A DNA stretch of 64,000 bases from NCBI RefSeq assembly GCF_030209835.1, contig NZ_JARVRF010000011.1:62001-126000 (forward strand), given 5' to 3'. Each line of letters begins with the position of its first letter. Position 1 is the stretch's first letter. Shown piece after piece: positions 63,015 through 64,000 of the stretch. The stretch is from Arthrobacter sp. efr-133-R2A-120 (GTDB taxonomy: Bacteria; Actinomycetota; Actinomycetes; Actinomycetales; Micrococcaceae). The position numbers were made by a program, and so were the translations under genes. The notes under the pieces were generated by a model, which had not been told where the DNA came from, did no database searches, and was given only the letters and a program-made list of their open reading frames with translations.

Positions 63015-63284
63015 ATGGCCCATCCCAAGAAGCACGACCGGATGTTCCTGACTTGCTATGCGGACACCTTCGGCTACGGCTGGCACCATGTGGACCTGTT
63101 CGTCCACGACGAGAACGACCTGGAGGTGAACTGGGTGCACTGGCAGGCGGACCATGACGGACCGGAGGCCGCCGACGCCATTACAGCCCGGATTGAACCC
63201 AAGCTGAAGCGGATGACTGAATGGAAGCATGGAATCAGTGCCAACGGTTCCGAGTACTGGACTGCCGACGCGGCCTGGGCATGA
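63015..63284 (+). CDS. Small hypothetical protein divergent from catB
   Basis: 89 aa, ATG at 63015 with AAGGAG 8 nt upstream, so well supported as a gene. Tyr/Trp/His-rich: MFLTCYADTFGYGWHHVDLF, NWVHWQADHDGPEAA, and a helical RIEPKLKRMTEW before a WTADAAWA end. Soluble; no family recognised. It shares a ~130-bp intergenic region with catB and might be co-regulated with it, but nothing shows a catabolic role. A strong terminator follows. Confidence 0.75.
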   Translation: MAHPKKHDRMFLTCYADTFGYGWHHVDLFVHDENDLEVNWVHWQADHDGPEAADAITARIEPKLKRMTEWKHGISANGSEYWTADAAWA

Positions 63285-63319
63285 TCCCGAGAGGCGCAGC
63301 GTAGTTTTGACGCAGGTAA

Positions 63320-63357
63320 GGGAAGGTCCCGTTTGGAAATCCAAACGGGACCTTCCC
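63320..63357. terminator. Perfect 17-bp hairpin, bidirectional terminator
   Basis: GGGAAGGTCCCGTTTGG (63320-63336), loop AAAT, exact complement to 63357. It stands between the small plus-strand gene and the convergent amidase gene and can serve both. Confidence 0.85.
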
Positions 63358-63378
63358 TCGTGCATCGGACCTGCTTGG

Positions 63379-64000
63379 CTACACGTGAGCCAGGGAAGCT
63401 TCAAGCCGCTCCGCGATGGAGAAGAGGCGGTGTTCGCGGCCGGGGGCTCCGATGAGCTGAATGCCGAGGGGCATTCCGCCGGAGTCGCGGAGGCCGGGGA
63501 TGGTGATGACCGGTAGGCCCAATGCCTGCCAGGGGCGGCTGAGCACTGGAGTGCCGGTGGCTTCGATGCCGGCAGGAGCGGCGCCGAGGGCAGCCGGGCC
63601 AAGGATCGCATCGAACTGATCAAGGGCAGCCTCCACGGACGTTCGGGCGTCCGCGACGCGGTAGAGGGCTGCGACATAGTCCGCCTCGGGTGTAGTGGCG
63701 CCGGTTGTCAGTAATTCGGCCAGCGGGACGCTCAGCCGGTCTAGCTGTTGCAGCTCCCAGGAGCGCTCGCGAGCTGCTTCGAAGGCCATGATTGTGGCGT
63801 GGTCATCGGCGAGCCGGCGGACGACATCGTGGTCGGTCCAGTCTTCGCAGTGGAAACCTTCATGACTGATCGCCGCGACAGCCTGTTCGACGGCGGCGGC
63901 CATGTCCGCCGAGACCTCGCCGAGGCCACTGCTGTTCCATAGCAGGAGGCGCACGGAATTGCCGTCAGCTTTGTCCTTCGAAGCCAGCTCATCCCCGATC
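63379..64000 (-). CDS. Amidase-signature family protein, C-terminal part
   Basis: About 207 C-terminal residues; the frame is open through the window's right edge (…DELASKDKADGNSVRLLLW). The terminal block GTPVLSRPWQALGLPVITIP followed by GGMPLGIQLIGAPGREHRLF is the hallmark end of amidase-signature enzymes (GatA-like, hydrolysing C-N amide bonds). The Ser-Ser-Lys catalytic triad and the GGSSGG loop would be further N-terminal, outside the window, so activity cannot be judged. The substrate is unknown; a GatA of the tRNA amidotransferase is unlikely from this divergent C-terminus and context. Confidence 0.85.
   Translation of the reverse strand, partial: IGDELASKDKADGNSVRLLLWNSSGLGEVSADMAAAVEQAVAAISHEGFHCEDWTDHDVVRRLADDHATIMAFEAARERSWELQQLDRLSVPLAELLTTGATTPEADYVAALYRVADARTSVEAALDQFDAILGPAALGAAPAGIEATGTPVLSRPWQALGLPVITIPGLRDSGGMPLGIQLIGAPGREHRLFSIAERLEASLAHV

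Overview
The window reads as chromosomal DNA of a high-GC actinobacterium, most likely an Arthrobacter-type member of the Micrococcaceae. Three things point there: the pervasive G/C third-codon positions with GTG/TTG starts and ATGA/GTGA overlaps; gene orders that match other Actinobacteria (def-fmt-rsmB-rpe-riboflavin genes, and hisF-hisI-trpE-membrane protein-trpCBA-lgt-pyk, much as in mycobacteria); and actinobacterial families such as DUF3000, TIGR02234, TIGR03085, HGxxPAAW, DUF6421 and an ANTAR response regulator. All assignments were made by reading the sequence; no database search was run.

Layout. 1-2.3 kb: a less GC-rich strip with two unrecognised genes, then strong hairpins. 2.4-8 kb: dxs followed by a translationally coupled DUF402 gene and an unknown gene, then a helix-hairpin-helix protein, an aldo/keto reductase and a nucleoside hydrolase. 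7.8-24 kb: mostly minus-strand genes (beta-oxidation pair, RNase D, DUF3000, threonine aldolase/SDR/DUF6421, msrB, sseA-sufE-ybaK), plus an alpha/beta hydrolase and zapE on plus, and two striking tandem-repeat intergenic regions (32-bp arrays at 11.4-11.7 kb; 60-bp repeats at 22.9-23.1 kb). 23-26 kb: BenE-type and APC-type transporters with a broken small antitoxin-like gene between them. 26.2-28.1 kb: a structured non-coding stretch and seven tRNA genes, including a duplicated Gly-Val unit. 28-30 kb: a diguanylate cyclase and a decayed DUF2283/toxin-like pair. 30-39.5 kb: a PD-(D/E)XK-like protein, def-fmt-rsmB-rpe, then an FMN riboswitch and ribM-ribD-ribE-ribB-ribA-ribH. 39.5-50 kb: hisE-hisG-hisF, hisI-trpE-(TIGR02234)-(HGxxPAAW)-trpC-trpB-trpA-lgt. 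50-58.8 kb: gltB-gltD, pyk and, on minus, a PdtaR-like ANTAR regulator. 59-60.5 kb: tRNA-Leu followed by a graveyard of gene fragments (xylulokinase, GNAT). 60.5-64 kb: the catechol operon catB-catC-catA (minus), a small divergent gene and the end of an amidase gene.

Most of the window is housekeeping metabolism organised in tightly coupled operons: isoprenoid precursor entry (dxs), formylation/deformylation (fmt/def), riboflavin supply under FMN control, histidine and tryptophan synthesis, ammonium assimilation (gltBD), glycolytic exit (pyk) and catechol catabolism to the beta-ketoadipate pathway. I did not find a convincing complete new multi-gene system. The most unusual material is non-coding or decayed: the phased, inverted 32-bp arrays; the perfect 60-bp terminator-bearing repeats; the repeat-flanked structured segment beside the tRNA cluster; and several small genes caught in the act of breaking down.
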